Positions 24,444 to 36,250 of a stretch of 64,000 bases of DNA are shown here, in pieces. Every line of letters starts with the position of its first letter. Position 1 is the first letter of the stretch. Position numbers and translations under genes: made by a program. Below the pieces are notes generated by a model. It saw only the letters and a list, made by a program, of their open reading frames with translations, had not been told where the DNA came from and did no database searches. Source of the stretch: Polytrichum commune (Eukaryota > Streptophyta > Polytrichopsida > Polytrichales > Polytrichaceae). The DNA lies in NCBI GenBank assembly GCA_950295325.1, contig OX485803.1, forward strand, positions 56,189,554 to 56,253,553, in the 5' to 3' direction.

Positions 24444-24905
24444 CTACATACTACTACTTTTTACCCAGAACACCACTGCTCCATGCAGACGACTGTTCAG
24501 CGCATAGAAATGCAGTGGATACCAATTGTCAGTTTCGGAATGTCCACACGCAGATGCTTCGACGCAGCCCGAAAAAGGTTGCCCCCAGTTGAATATAAAA
24601 AAAATAGCAAGCTCTCTGCACCAGGGTTGAAACTGCATCACTGCTCTCCTTATTTCTGGATTAGAAGGATCCATATACTGACTTGCTCGTAAAAATACAT
24701 TTCCAGGGCCAATAATACGTATGCTTATGATTCCTCCTTCCAGTTTCTCTTGTTCTTTCCAGACCATAATCTTATTCTTCTGCAGCAATAGATGCATTTT
24801 TTTCCAGACCATGCTTTTTGGTTGTTGTTTAAGAGACAATATGCCAATGCAAAAGTATGAACCCCCCCCCCCCTCCCTCTCTTTCCCTCCCTCTCTTTCC
24901 CCCAA
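24444..24905 (-). CDS. Unrecognised 153-codon frame, doubtful
   Basis: A complete minus-strand frame. The first 16 residues (Gly/Glu/Arg) derive from the C/T tract at 24860-24902, so the given start is not credible. The rest contains GGIISIRIIGPGNVFLRASQ and PEIRRAVMQFQPWCRELAIF, which is not low complexity but matches nothing I know. No splice context was identified. Chance is a real possibility. Confidence 0.2.
   Translation of the reverse strand: MGEREGGKEREGGGGSYFCIGILSLKQQPKSMVWKKMHLLLQKNKIMVWKEQEKLEGGIISIRIIGPGNVFLRASQYMDPSNPEIRRAVMQFQPWCRELAIFFIFNWGQPFSGCVEASACGHSETDNWYPLHFYALNSRLHGAVVFWVKSSSM
24860..24902 (+). repeat. Poly-C run and CT-rich tract
   Basis: Eleven or twelve C followed by CCTCCCTCTCTTTCCCTCCC-type pyrimidine units. 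It makes artificial Pro/Ser or Gly/Glu frames on the two strands. Confidence 0.8.
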
Positions 24906-25342
24906 AACCCTCGGAGAAAACTGAAGTGGTGAATCTACACACGAACATCAGAATAGTTCCCCTTTGTGACTCTACCCTACCGCAAGCAATTCTTGAAGCG
25001 GTTCTTGAAGCGACATCGATCCCTGAGGTTTTAGGTGATTTTGGATTCCTTTTCGGGAGAATTCTGTGAAAGTAAACTTAGGTTAGCAAATGCGCTAGAA
25101 CTATGTCCATTTTTTTTTGGTGACTTCTATAATTGTTAAAGTGCATTGCAACATTGGATCTTTTGGTGTCATATAAAGAAAGGGGAGGGGGGGGGGGACC
25201 AATGTTGGATTGGTAGGTAAATGTCACTTCAAGTAAGTATTGTAGTGCATGAGGAGTCTTCTCTTAAATGAGGGTATTGTTCATCTCTTGTGGTACACTT
25301 CTTACAACCCCTTCTTAAGTGGGTTGGTCCTACATTAGCCAT

Positions 25343-25556
25343 CAGTGTCCAAGGAGAATTTTGGACATAATCGGTTGATATCCTAGTGTTTCCAAGTCCA
25401 ACTGGTTACATGTTGACGTATTTTGGTATTCTGAACTATATTCTTAATCTCCTTTAAAATGACCGGTAATATTCATGAAATCTTGAACTTCGATTGGTTG
25501 TTTCTCAAACTCGACCAGTTCATCTATAACTAGCAACCGGATCTCCCCATTCATTG
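25343..25556 (+). mobile_element. CCGGTT hAT-type MITE with perfect 8-bp target duplication
   Basis: Starts CAGTGTCCAAGGAGAATTTT and ends GGATCTCCCCATTCATTG, whose reverse complement starts CAATGAATGGGGAGATCC. The duplication TTAGCCAT is present at 25335-25342 and 25557-25564. At 214 bp it is the shortest full-length copy. Non-coding. Confidence 0.88.
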
Positions 25557-27583
25557 TTAGCCATTGTGATTTGACCAGAATTGGTGCTCTTAAAAAACCC
25601 TTCATACAACCTTCTTGCACCGCCACTATGAATGCCCACAATGTGCTATTTTGTAATTAATGTCGCATGTGATCAATGGCTTTTATCCTTGACTTACTTA
25701 TTGCACCACCACACTCGCTTGTTGATACTTTAAGGATGCTTTATAGGTGTCTCAATTCAAGAAGGAGAACAATAAGGAAAGGGTGAAGCAAGCTTAATAA
25801 ACAAATTCAACCATTGAGGGATACGTGACATGTTGGACCCATAATCTAGATGAATCGATAGCCACATTGCAATAGCATTGTTCTTGAGCTCTTCACCAGC
25901 ATGGTTGATATGGGGTTGACATGCATCAAATTGCAACAAACTTTGGTATCTTAAACTCCTAAATAACAACCATGAGCACATCATGTCTAAATATATGCAA
26001 ATTGTGATTAGTGGTGTGGAGTGCATACTATATATAATGTCTTTCCCTACTCACATGCCAATTACCACACTCACATTACCCAACCCTAATGGAAAAAACA
26101 AAACCGACAAATATTGGATTATTGCTTACCTTCTTCTTCTTAATACATGAGAATCCTTCTTCGAAAGAAAATATATAATCTAGAGACTTGCATCATTCCA
26201 ACTATGCAAGAAAAAAAATACATCAATCTAGCCATACACAAAAATCCACAACAAACCCCAAGATTGCAAGGAATATGAAAGAAGCTATATGCTCATGCCT
26301 AATTGTCTCACTTAGAGGACATCATTTCCTATTTGTAGAGTGTCAAGCTGGCTCACTCTCCTCCCCTTGGCTTTTGGACCAATGTCAACTCTGAGTCATA
26401 GAGTCCCCCATTGCAAGATGAGAACAACTCGCAGCGAAGGGGCTCTCCATTGATGCTTCCTTCCTCAAGAAACCAACGTTTTTTGTTGTTGTGGTTGTGG
26501 TTGTGGTGGTGGAATGTGCACATACTTCTGATATGTAAATTGTGCATCAATATGTGAATAAAACAAATTCACTCCTATCACATATCATAAGATTTAGACA
26601 TATGATTCACATAACATTAGTTAGTAGACGAGTCATGTCCACTCAAATTCGGTTTGATAATGATATGCTCGCTCAAATTCAGTCTAAAACTACATAATCA
26701 CATGATAAGATTCCATAATCACAGTTGGCCCCATAAAACAATTTCATCATATTGAACAATGTTATGCACTGCTAGTGAGTTCAAATGAAGCATAGTCAAC
26801 ATGAAATCACACAAACTCAAAACAAACACTGTGTACCACAATCAATAATTTGGGGGCTTCAAAGTATATGGCCTCGATAAATAATGTTGGTTTTGGGCAT
26901 GCATGCCTTCATTAGGCTGGTTTTGCTTGAGATTATCCATATTTTCATGCTCCATGTTCTCATCGAAGATCCTTGAGCATCTTTGCCTTCACTACTTTCA
27001 ATCTACACCCCTCAAAGGAGTGCTGGATTTGGCACTGGCTTAATATCTTTTTGTCTGAAAATAAAAACCAAAAACAAAAATACACTTGCTGGGAGAGAAA
27101 AAAACACCAAAATAACCAAAAAGAGCTCCAGATGGGAATGGGATCATAATCATGAGCACATCAGAACATGAGGGTGTGCGAGATGGGATTGCACTTTTCA
27201 AGGTTCGAGGAGGTCATGTTGAGCACATTTATGATTTCAAAAAGAATTCCTTTCATTTCCCTCCAATTTCAGAGTGACTTTTAAACCTCTTGTTACGTAC
27301 CCCTAGCTAGCTGCTGGTAGGGTCCATGAGTGATGAGAGAGCGCTAAGAGTCCACACTTTACTTAAGAGATGTCCTTTGACAAATGTTCAATCATGCTCC
27401 ACAACACGCTACTAAATTTACACATTTGCACATCTTCGTTTGTTTCTAGCAGAATTAAGTAGCTTTGCTCATGAATCTAGCTGCGTTCGTGTAGTACTTT
27501 GGGTTGAAGTCTAACAAAGTTCAACCTCGAGTTTATGGCACCTGCTGGTACAGCTTCAACGTTGATGGTATATATGAATGACA
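25557..27583. other. Non-coding stretch, nothing identified
   Basis: Contains a GTGGTTGTG-type patch near 26490 and chance frames only. Confidence 0.5.
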
Positions 27584-27815
27584 CAGTGACCGGGGAGATT
27601 GTTTGGGCATAATCGATCGGTTGAGATCCTAGTGTTGGCAAGTCCAACTGGTTACATGTTGACATCCTTCGGTTTTCCTTTATTAAATTGGGGTATATTC
27701 TGTAAATTCGCTCTACAGTGATCAGTGATTCTCCTGAAGTCTTGAACTTCACCCGGTTATTTCTCAAGCTCAACCGGTTCATCTGCAACTAACTGCTGGT
27801 TCTCCCTGATCATAG
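27584..27815 (+). mobile_element. CCGGTT hAT-type MITE, near-perfect 8-bp target duplication
   Basis: Starts CAGTGACCGGGGAGATTGTT and ends GGTTCTCCCTGATCATAG. The flanks GAATGACA (27576-27583) and GTATGACA (27816-27823) agree at 7 of 8 positions. The body keeps GATCCTAGTGTTGGCAAGTC, GGTTACATGTTGACATCCTT and CTCAAGCTCAACCGGTTCAT. Non-coding. Confidence 0.82.
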
Positions 27816-28751
27816 GTATGACAAGGTTTCCGTCAACCAAATTCCTTGCTTTGGACTAATTCACAATATAGTACAACAAAGGCTCATTAAATGCGCCACT
27901 TTGAGCTCTCGATCTGGTGTACTTTAAGGAAAATCAACGCAACGATGAGTGACAAACCAGTCAACAGTTGGTTAATATCTATCATCATACAGTACTTCAT
28001 TTTTCAAGAATAAAATATCATGGAAAAAACTTATTTTCTTACGTTGGTAGTATCACTTCTGAATGATGCAATTGCAATGTTATCAAAGATGTTACAATGT
28101 AACTTGTGTTATGTATTTTGGGCATGCATATTTAATGTTAGATACTAGAGAGATTACAATGTTACAATGTCATGAGCTATGCCACCAATCAAATGAATGG
28201 AGGAAGCATATCACATGATCCGAGTCCTGCTATGAACTCTCTTTTAATATCTAATGAATTGGTGATAAATCCTACACACTTGAAAAATAAAATTATAAGA
28301 GGGAATCGCATATGGTGATGTATTTTTGGTTTTCTGCGCGGATGATATGCTATAAACGGATTGCTAGAGAAGTACACGAACAAATTTGGTGGTGTTATTT
28401 TCTTCATGTCCCAAGTCTCATATTTCTTCTTATTTTTTTTGTAGATGGTGAGCTTCAAAGCGTTTGAATTTGCAAAGCATTTGAAAAAGGCAATTTACAA
28501 CAATTACACCCCACCAATTCTCCATATGGGACGAGGGGATGACGGTGACTTTGACCCTTTTGCTTGGGGATGTCATGTAACAACATGAAGGAAGATGAAT
28601 TGGTTGTGAGTAATAACTCCAACCTTTGAAGAGGATCACGTGAAAAGGCTCCTGCATTTCTTCTTGGTTTTCCATAATGTTGTAACAAGGAGGGTTATAT
28701 TGCGTTGGGTGAGTTCACTCTTCACATGTTCTTTTCTTTGTTCCTTTTGTT

Positions 28752-29313
28752 GTGAAAGACAAACATAATTGGATCTTTATTTATCCTCATTGCATTGTTT
28801 CTTCTTCCTCAAGTGCCACTATTGTGGGATGCCAGATCAACAGTAGACACCTCATTTTCTTTTCTCCTGACCTTGAGTGTCACAAATACATTATAGAGCC
28901 ATTGGTTTGTCCGACTCAAGACGTGGAATCCATTATTGATGAAGTCGACAAGAACCTTGGATCCCTAGAAGAAGTTTGCACGTGTGAGTTGTATGCATTT
29001 GCCTATTTTTCTTCCTTATTAAATTTTATGTTTCATGTTCATTCCCATTCTTTATCTTCTGGTTCTCAAATACTCATGTTTTTGTTATGGCTTCCAGTAT
29101 AGACCCTCAATTGTGGATGATTTGCCTGTCCCCGTTTATTATTTGCCATACTACACCGAGCAACTAGCCCAACAAAACATTCAATTGGGCACTCCACTAA
29201 GAAGACAACAACCAAAATGCCAAGACACAAAAGTAGTAAAGTACATGGACCTTGAGGCTCTCTGTGACAAGTATTTGGTTGCCATAAGATTCAATGTTGG
29301 CATATTTGTATAG
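28752..29313 (+). CDS. Possible two-exon fragment of an unrecognised protein
   Basis: An open frame to about 28983 contains SPDLECHKYIIEPLVCPTQD and VESIIDEVDKNLGSLEEVC. A donor-like GTGTGAGT follows, and after an acceptor GGCTTCCAG at 29089-29097 a second frame reads YRPSIVDDLPVPVYYLPYYT, KYMDLEALCDKYLVAIRF and then stops at 29313. Codon-like composition and splice-like borders suggest a gene remnant. Coding-looking but frameshifted sequence continues upstream to about 28440 (AFEFAKHLKKAIYNNYTPPI). No family recognised; it may be part of a decayed transposon protein. Confidence 0.3.
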
Positions 29314-31268
29314 ATTTATTTGTATTTCATAATTTATATAGATTTATTTTTTGCATAACTTTGTGCTAGTAACATGCTCATATTTCAACTAAGATTATTG
29401 ATAGAATGGGCATAAGTTGAAGACAATATTTCATTGGGTTTATTTGAGTTTGTCAACCCGTTTAGTGTTTAGTTGCCCCTCTAGTTATTTAATTATACAT
29501 TTCCATGATTGTGAGTAATGTCCTCATTTTTATCAATATCATTTCTAAGTAGAAGGCCACAAGGGCAACCTTAGGTTCTCATCGTTGCCATTTGTTGTGT
29601 TGTTTAATATAGATTTGCTTGTTGGTTTTAAGTAGTGATGGTGTTTTCAATTACATCTGACTATAAGACGTTCCCAAGCGTTTGGTTTTTTTTGTGTGGT
29701 TGACATTGCATTCCCATATGTTGTTTGTACCCATCCCGCGTGTGTGTTTCGTATGTATGGCTCCCACGCCTAGAAATCTACATTTGTGCTAGTGTTAGAA
29801 TCCTTGATGAGTAGCCTCCATCTCTATGGCGTGCTCATCCCGATTTTTGCTATATTGTAATCATATCCCATGTATTTGATTCATGATAATATGAGATTTT
29901 TCACTTGCATTCATGCATTGTATTTATCAATACACTTCGGTTTGCTATCATGTAAATCCCACATTTGTCTCTTGACACGAGTTTTCCAAGGACATTACAA
30001 ACTGCGAACAAGAACGACGGGAGGCTTTGGAATCTCATGGGTAATGAACCCATAATGTCCCCTAGGGTGGGGCCATCATGACTCCTCAAACAATACGTCC
30101 ACATCTTTGATGGATTTCCTCTATATGCGTTTTTTCACCTGTTGTAGTCCCTCGATTTCTTGTCTCTAGTGCAAATTGCCCCGTTGTTTTTTTCCCTCAA
30201 TATTTGCGCCTTATTTGTCATCCATGGAAGGCTATGGAGATTTTGGCCATTCCCAAGTGTTCACCGCTGGTTATGAGGTCACAATGACATTGACTCCATT
30301 GAGGGTGGACTTGAGTTGTGGATGTTAGAGCATGAAGACTACTCTCCTACAATTGTTGATAATGTAGTTTGTCTCTTGGACCCATATATGTTGCAAATAC
30401 TTCCCCGTTGTCCCTACACGTGGGGTGCTATGCCAGGGCCCCGTTGGGCAAAAAACCGGTTGGCTATTTTGTGGACTCACTATGTTTGCCACGCAATGGG
30501 CATGCCCGAGTAGTGTGCATTGTGGGAGTTCAAAATCATCCTAGCGCATATTGAATACATCGTTTGTGAGCACTTTCTCAACTTCCCCGAGGGTGGGCTT
30601 GACTAGGGCATCCTCGACCATGAAGAATTTTGTGCCTATGACAATGACTGTGATAGTGCCAGTGGTACCAAGTGTAGTGGTTGTTGCACCCTTATCCATC
30701 CCGATTGGTAGCCCAATGTTTGTGATTACTATGTGTAGATGGCCATGGTCAATGTAGATAGATTGTGTGCACGTAACCCTAAAGTCGAGGAACAATCTCG
30801 TTGTTTGAATGTTGCCATTTACAGTGTGGACTCTTAATTTGTGTTGTTTTATGACTTGACATTACTCACACAATTTTCCAGGCACGTTTGGACTTGCTTA
30901 GTAGGTTGTGTATTGTTCAAGCTTTGCATGTGGGTGCCCACAGACATTATGAATCACACAAAAAATCAATGTATTGTTGATATTCTAGAATTAATATGTG
31001 CTTTCATTTTTGTCCCAGATGCTCACATGCCCCTTTCTCTTCCCATGTAATGATTTGTAGTATTTGTTTTCCCCAACAAATACTTATGGCTTTGTCTTCA
31101 TTTGGCATGCTAGACACAAATGTTGTGAGGCAAGCAACGTAGAAGAGGGAGTTGTCATCGTATATGTTGATACTTGAAAGCCATAATGTAGTATAACAAA
31201 ATAATCTACTAGTTTGGGAAACAAGCCAATGCTTGGCTAGGGGTTCTCACACATCTTGGCACTGTTCC
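29314..31268. other. No gene called; possible decayed element sequence
   Basis: Frames at 30316-30513 (+) and 30541-30795 (-) are moderately complex (for example KFFMVEDALVKPTLGEVEKV on the minus strand) but overlap other frames and match no family I know. They may be remnants of the same element as the fragment at 28.7-29.3 kb. Confidence 0.35.
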
Positions 31269-31324
31269 CAATGTGGTCTGGTGAGCTGTAGAGTCAAGTG
31301 TCAATGTGGTCTGGTGAGCTGTAG
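31269..31324 (+). repeat. Two perfect 23-bp direct repeats, 33-bp period
   Basis: 31269-31291 and 31302-31324 are the same 23 bases, starting CAATGTGGTCTGGTGAGCTG, separated by 10 bases. It lies at the left border of the compositionally odd block 31.3-33.2 kb. Confidence 0.75.
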
Positions 31325-33190
31325 TTGGAGTGGCGACTTGTAAGCCACATATTTTGGCCAATTAGTTCAACTATAGACGGATAGTAAAGGCGAGGATGAA
31401 GTCCATCCAAACCAATGAATATAGTTGAACTATAGGCTAGGAGGAAGTTACAACTATGGTCATGGCCATAGGAGGCCTTAGGTAGTTACAGCAACTATCG
31501 TCTTCTCCTCGCCTCCGTAAGAGGGCTAGCGAGGAAGGACAAGCCAGACATTACTTAGATAGTCTTTGGAGCGAATTGTACAAACAATAGTCTTGTCTCC
31601 CTTGACACTGATTGTGCGAGGCTAATAGTTAAACTATTTTCTGGAAGACTGAGTAGTCAAGGCAGTGATTGCCGAATTACCAGCCTCTGTTTATGTTTAT
31701 TATGTTTGAGATTGCTGTTGACACTAAATGGCCGAAGCCTTGTCAAATAGTTTACTTGTTGTGAATGTACGTGAAATTGGATAACTATCTTCTGTGAATG
31801 CAATATTGATTGATCGAGAATAAGAGAGTAGGAGAAAAGGAATAAGTTTACGAGGAACCAGAGGGAGAATTATAAGAGCGGAAATTGCGAGTGAGTGAAG
31901 AGGAGAATTGTGTAACTATTGTCTGATTGAGCAAGCAATGTGAGATATGAAATGTGCGATCATTGTTGAAACAACCTTTCCTGGAGAGAAAGATAGACTG
32001 TAAGGATGTGCATAATAAATGAGAAGTGGAGTACGAGTAAGGAAAACAGAGTGTGAACCGAAATTGATGAAATTCCTGTAAAACACAATTGTCCGTGGCA
32101 AGTGATCGAAACTGGAAGGCTGAATGGAATAGACTCAGTGCACGCTACAGAGAGTAGTGTGAGAGTAAAAGAGGAAATGGATGAGTGTAGATGCGAACCT
32201 GAATCGAGAGATTGAGAGATAAGTAATCTGCATGTGGTGGAGAGAGAAATTTGTTTAGTCTGAGAGATAAGCGAGTGAAGTACAGAGTCCTGAGGGTAAG
32301 AGGATAGTGAAACTATGGACATAGTGTAATCACAAGAGGAGTGAAGTAAAATCCTTAGCCGAGAGTGCTGAGATTGAGGAGAATAAAGTAAAAGGAAACT
32401 ATGATCACACTGAGAGAGGGTCTGTGAGAGAGATAGAAGGGGAAGAGCGAGAGGGCCCGACATAAGGCCAAGGGTCAGCCGAGCGTCCACTGTGGTATCG
32501 TGTAACTATTGGCTATAGTGACACTCCCTGTAGGTTGATAGGAAGTCGAGAGGCCAGAGGTCAGGCCATTGTGTAGAAGGAATGATCATTGTTATTAGCC
32601 TGTGAGAGGCATCGTGAGGAACGACCATAGTTCAGCCAACCAAGCTTATAGTTGAAATCTTGCATATAGGCTATTAGTATTGTAATTGAAAGGAATGGAG
32701 AGTAAGAGAGAAGTTCAATCAACCGAGGTGATGAGAAATCACTTCTAATCGGTTGATTAGAGGAAGTGGTGAGATTGAAAGAGGGGTGTCAAGATTAAGT
32801 CGGATAGGATTAACTTTGGTTTATAAAGATTATCTAGGCATAAGTTAACCTAATTATGAGTTGTCAATTAATCAAGAGATTAGGTCTTTGAGCATGTAAT
32901 GCACTTCAACATAATCAACTATTATCTTGTGTATACCCTGGTTGTGATTGTTGCAGGATTGCAGGGCGACCAAGACTATAGCTTGACTGATAATGGTTAA
33001 TTGCATAAGTTGTGAGTAGAGACTAAATTTGAAGATAAGGAACAAACAATTGTTTTGCATTGGAATTAACATTGACCAAGTAATGAAGGAGTTGTTTTGA
33101 ATTGAAGGTGCATTGGCCAATGGTTACCAAAGACAATTGTGATACTCAAAGACTATTGTTCTCGAAAGACTATTGTTATACAAAATCTCA
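31325..33190. other. Purine-biased block rich in ACTAT/ATAGT words; no gene
   Basis: By eye about 25 ACTAT or ATAGT pentamers occur here, several times the number expected for this base composition, often as AACTATAG, AACTATTG or GACTATTG. The + strand between about 31.8 and 32.5 kb is strongly purine-rich (GAGAG, GAAG, GTGAG words), which by itself opens a long minus-strand frame (31960-32490) of Ser/Leu-rich low-complexity sequence. I do not regard that frame as a gene. The block could be an untranslated part of a retroelement or a decayed satellite. Confidence 0.5.
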
Positions 33191-35029
33191 TGACGAGATG
33201 GTTACTACTGAGACTGACACACATACCCCACTGAATGAGATACAGTGAGAGGAATTATAAGAGAGAAAAGGAGAGAAAAGAACATATTAAACCTGTTTTG
33301 GAGTGAATATAGCAACCCTTTGGTCTAATTAATGAACTATGAAGTGACAAATGCCTGTAATAGACACCAGTTAAGTCTTCCTTGAGAGTCTGTACCCTGG
33401 GTTTTGGGTTATTTAAGTGAGAGCAAAAACTAACTACACGACCCATACAACATGATTCATGCATTTACAGTGGCTACAACAAGGGGCCATGCAAACATTG
33501 AGACTTCAAAAGGGCAAGTCTATCACCAAAGAATCGGGCAGCTAATTGTATTTTAGTTGCAATTCTATAAATTTCCAATAGATGCTTTGTTGCATGTTGA
33601 AATGGGCCTCAACAACATGAGGACGTTCACATGCAGTTGAGTGGTGATGAAGGAGACCGATAGCAAATGGTTTTAGAGGTGCAGTTGCGAGAGGTGAGAA
33701 ATTGCCAACAATTAGCCAAGGTTAGCCTTTTGGAGCCTTTAGACAAACAATTTCTAGATCAAGTGGAAGTCGCCACCATGGTGTGATCTCCAAGACAAAT
33801 CGCAGGTACCCAAAAACCCTTGGCAATGAAGATTCATTGGGCGAAGAAGAGGAGAGGAAAAACATAGTAGGAGACTTGGAGAGAGATGAAGAAGGGGAAG
33901 AGGGTGAAGCCACTAGTAGGGAGTTGGCCCAGACTCTTCATTGGAAACCAAAATGACGTGCATGGGTCACTATGAAATCAAACCTCCTATATACAATAAG
34001 TTTATAAAGAAAAATAAACTTATATGTACCAACAACATGCTAGAAAATGGCCTCATGTATTTATACTAAGATTTACAAATTTGATGTGTTAAATGCCTCT
34101 AATACTTATCCAAAATTTAAATCATGTATTCCACCTTCACTTTCTAGTGAGAAAGTCATTGTACATTTTTATATTCGTAGCATGTTGTGTAACAATTGCA
34201 TCAAACCACAAAAACAAGAGCCAAAATAAGTTAGCCACAATCCAAAGAGAAAACTCAAGTTTGTAAAAAACCTAGAACTCCAATGCAAACCCTAAAAAGA
34301 ACGGACATGGTAGTCAACGATGACTAGTACCATATGACAACAATGGATGACATGAATTGAATTAAACTAACATATCTATTCTCAATTCTTTTTTCTCTAA
34401 GCCTTGCCCCCCCCCCTCCCCTTTTGTACATATACATTTATTTCAAATTTCTTAATAGCCTTTTTAAATGTATTAACTAAAGCAAAATAATGCCTCTCCA
34501 TTATGTATATCATATACACTAATTCCTCAAATAATACCCTTCTTACATTCACGTTAATTCGTATGTGGTATTAAGGGTTCATTGCCGGGGGAGTTGGACT
34601 CTAGGGAGACCATGAGGAAATGTTCACATGGGAAGAAGGAAATGAAGGGGTGGATGCAGAAGAAGAAGAGAATGAAGGAGAAGGAGAGCATGTTGGGTGA
34701 GCCAAAGAGGAGGACAATGAGGGAGGAGAGGGAGCCGAGGACAAAGAAGAGGAGGAACACAAAGAGGGGCCCTGTCATCCGCAGGAGAGGCGAGGGGAGG
34801 CACATGAAAATTTGCATATGACAAGAGCCTAGTATCTCAATTTGCAAGCACTCTTATCTACAATAGTGTGGCTAGCCCCATGGCCCTTGGCCAACATGTA
34901 TTGACTCCAAGGCAAGGAAGGATTTGGGAACCAGGGGGGGATTACCTTTCATTAAAAACCAAGAACCATGCACGTTCACAACATATTCTAAGAATCTTCC
35001 TATATACAAGCAATACAAGTGAAATTTTA
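33191..35029. other. Non-coding stretch with a purine-rich patch
   Basis: 34.58-34.82 kb is GAAGGAGGA-rich and opens mirror frames on both strands (Lys/Arg/Glu on +, Leu/Ser/Phe on -), typical of composition and not of a gene. Confidence 0.45.
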
Positions 35030-35365
35030 GTATTCAAAATATATACAACAATATGTATATGTAAAACAATTTACACTCATATCTAGTCATTAACATAAGT
35101 ATACAAATATACTTTTGAATAATAATAAACCCTTATCATATATATATATATATATAATGCAAAACCCTAGTATTCATCAAATAAAGTTGTTTAAGATTTT
35201 TTCATCCCCTGGATGTAACACATAAGCATCTAAGTCTATAATATATGTCATAGAAGCTAGTGAAATTATTGTTTTTAAATCTACCATCAAAGGATCCGTA
35301 AGATCATAAGTCCACTCATTGTTGGATCCTTCTTGATATCAATATGAACCAATCCCCATGCTTGA
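35030..35365. repeat. Dispersed repeat, copy A (copy B at 44395-44735), with a remnant frame on the minus strand
   Basis: Shared words in order: GTCATTAACAT, TTTTGAATAA, TATAATGCAAAACCCTA, CCGGATGTAAC-like (here CTGGATGTAAC), CATAAGCATCTAAGTCT, CATAGAAGCTA, GTAAGATCATA.GTCCAC. On the minus strand, 35177-35338 is an open frame containing NEWTYDLTDPLMVDLKTII and DLDAYVLHPGDEK. The equivalent frame is also open in copy B. No family recognised. Confidence 0.55.
35137..35156 (+). repeat. Microsatellite (AT)n inside dispersed repeat copy A
   Basis: A run of alternating A and T that is absent at the equivalent place in copy B (44512-44520), so it expanded after the copies separated. Confidence 0.75.
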
Positions 35366-36079
35366 TCCTAGAACTTGCAATAATTTAAGGACCAACTGGC
35401 ATAACAAAGCAACACACACAGTAGCAAACATACTATTAGCCTACCCCACAACAAGGTGTTTCACATTAATGAACGTTTGCAAAAACAACGAACATACTCT
35501 GGATAAATACCATATTACCATGGCTACTCCCATGCACATGCCACCTACCACGATGCAACTGCCCTGCCCACTTAAAACCAAACATACTATGCATATTAGG
35601 AGCCCCTAAAGAGCCAAACCATGCTGTATGACCATTAATTGGAAAAGATAAAAATCCTCACTCTTGTAATGAACAAAACATCAATATGCGCTCCAAAAAG
35701 TATGAGGAAAGTGGCTATGACCTAATCATCTCGTACTAATCCCAGGTATAGTATCCTAGGAGACTAGTAGAAGTGCGCTGATTGTAAAATTGGAAGCATT
35801 TAAAACCCTCTTTTTGTCCCCTAGTTCCCAAGCAGTAAGAGAATATCCCATATCGACCGTTGCAAATTACCCATAACTCTTCATAGAAAGGGGAGCATAA
35901 GTATATACTAATTCCAGTATCATTCCGTAAGAGTAGGAGGTGAAGCCTGGTGGTATAATTTTCAATGCTGCATGCCTGACTCCTCCCCAATGCTGCCACA
36001 TTAGCAGTATTCATTAGGATATGTTTCTAAGTTGATGCCTTAGTGTTGAAGCCTCAAGGGGAGGCCACGCACGTTCAGA

Positions 36080-36250
36080 AATTCCGGTTTTAAAATGGAG
36101 TTGGGTAAGCTAAGGTAAAAAAAGATTTCGGCCTTCACATGTATGTGCCTAACTTCAAGGAGCCGGGTTTCAAGGTTGGTTCCTCTTTTCTTTGGTTAAA
36201 ACCATCCGTTTTCAACTCCGATCCAAGAAAACGTTTTTGTTGCAAGGCTT
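36080..36250 (+). repeat. Dispersed repeat, inverted partner of 40880-41021
   Basis: Reads TAAAATGGAGTTGGGTAAGC, then GGGTTTCAAGGTTGGTTCCT, CTTTTCTTTGGTTAAAACC and CGTTTTCAACTCCGATCCAA. The reverse complement of 40880-41021 gives the same order (GGGTTTCAAGGTTGGTCTCT, CGTTTTCAACTCCGATCCAA). The pair could be ends of a 4.9-kb element or two independent insertions. Confidence 0.5.

Noticed and set aside
31960-32490. 176-codon minus-strand frame, Ser/Leu/Thr-rich
   Set aside because: It is the mirror of a purine-rich + strand, is low in complexity, shows no domain and overlaps other frames. Composition explains it.
32487-32500. TGGTATCG as a tRNA primer-binding site of an LTR retrotransposon
   Set aside because: The match to the initiator-tRNA complement ends after seven bases, and no flanking long terminal repeats were seen.
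34554-34847. Overlapping frames on both strands around a GAAGGAGGA-rich tract
   Set aside because: Lys/Arg/Glu on one strand and Leu/Phe/Ser on the other are what a purine-rich tract gives. No motif or splice support.
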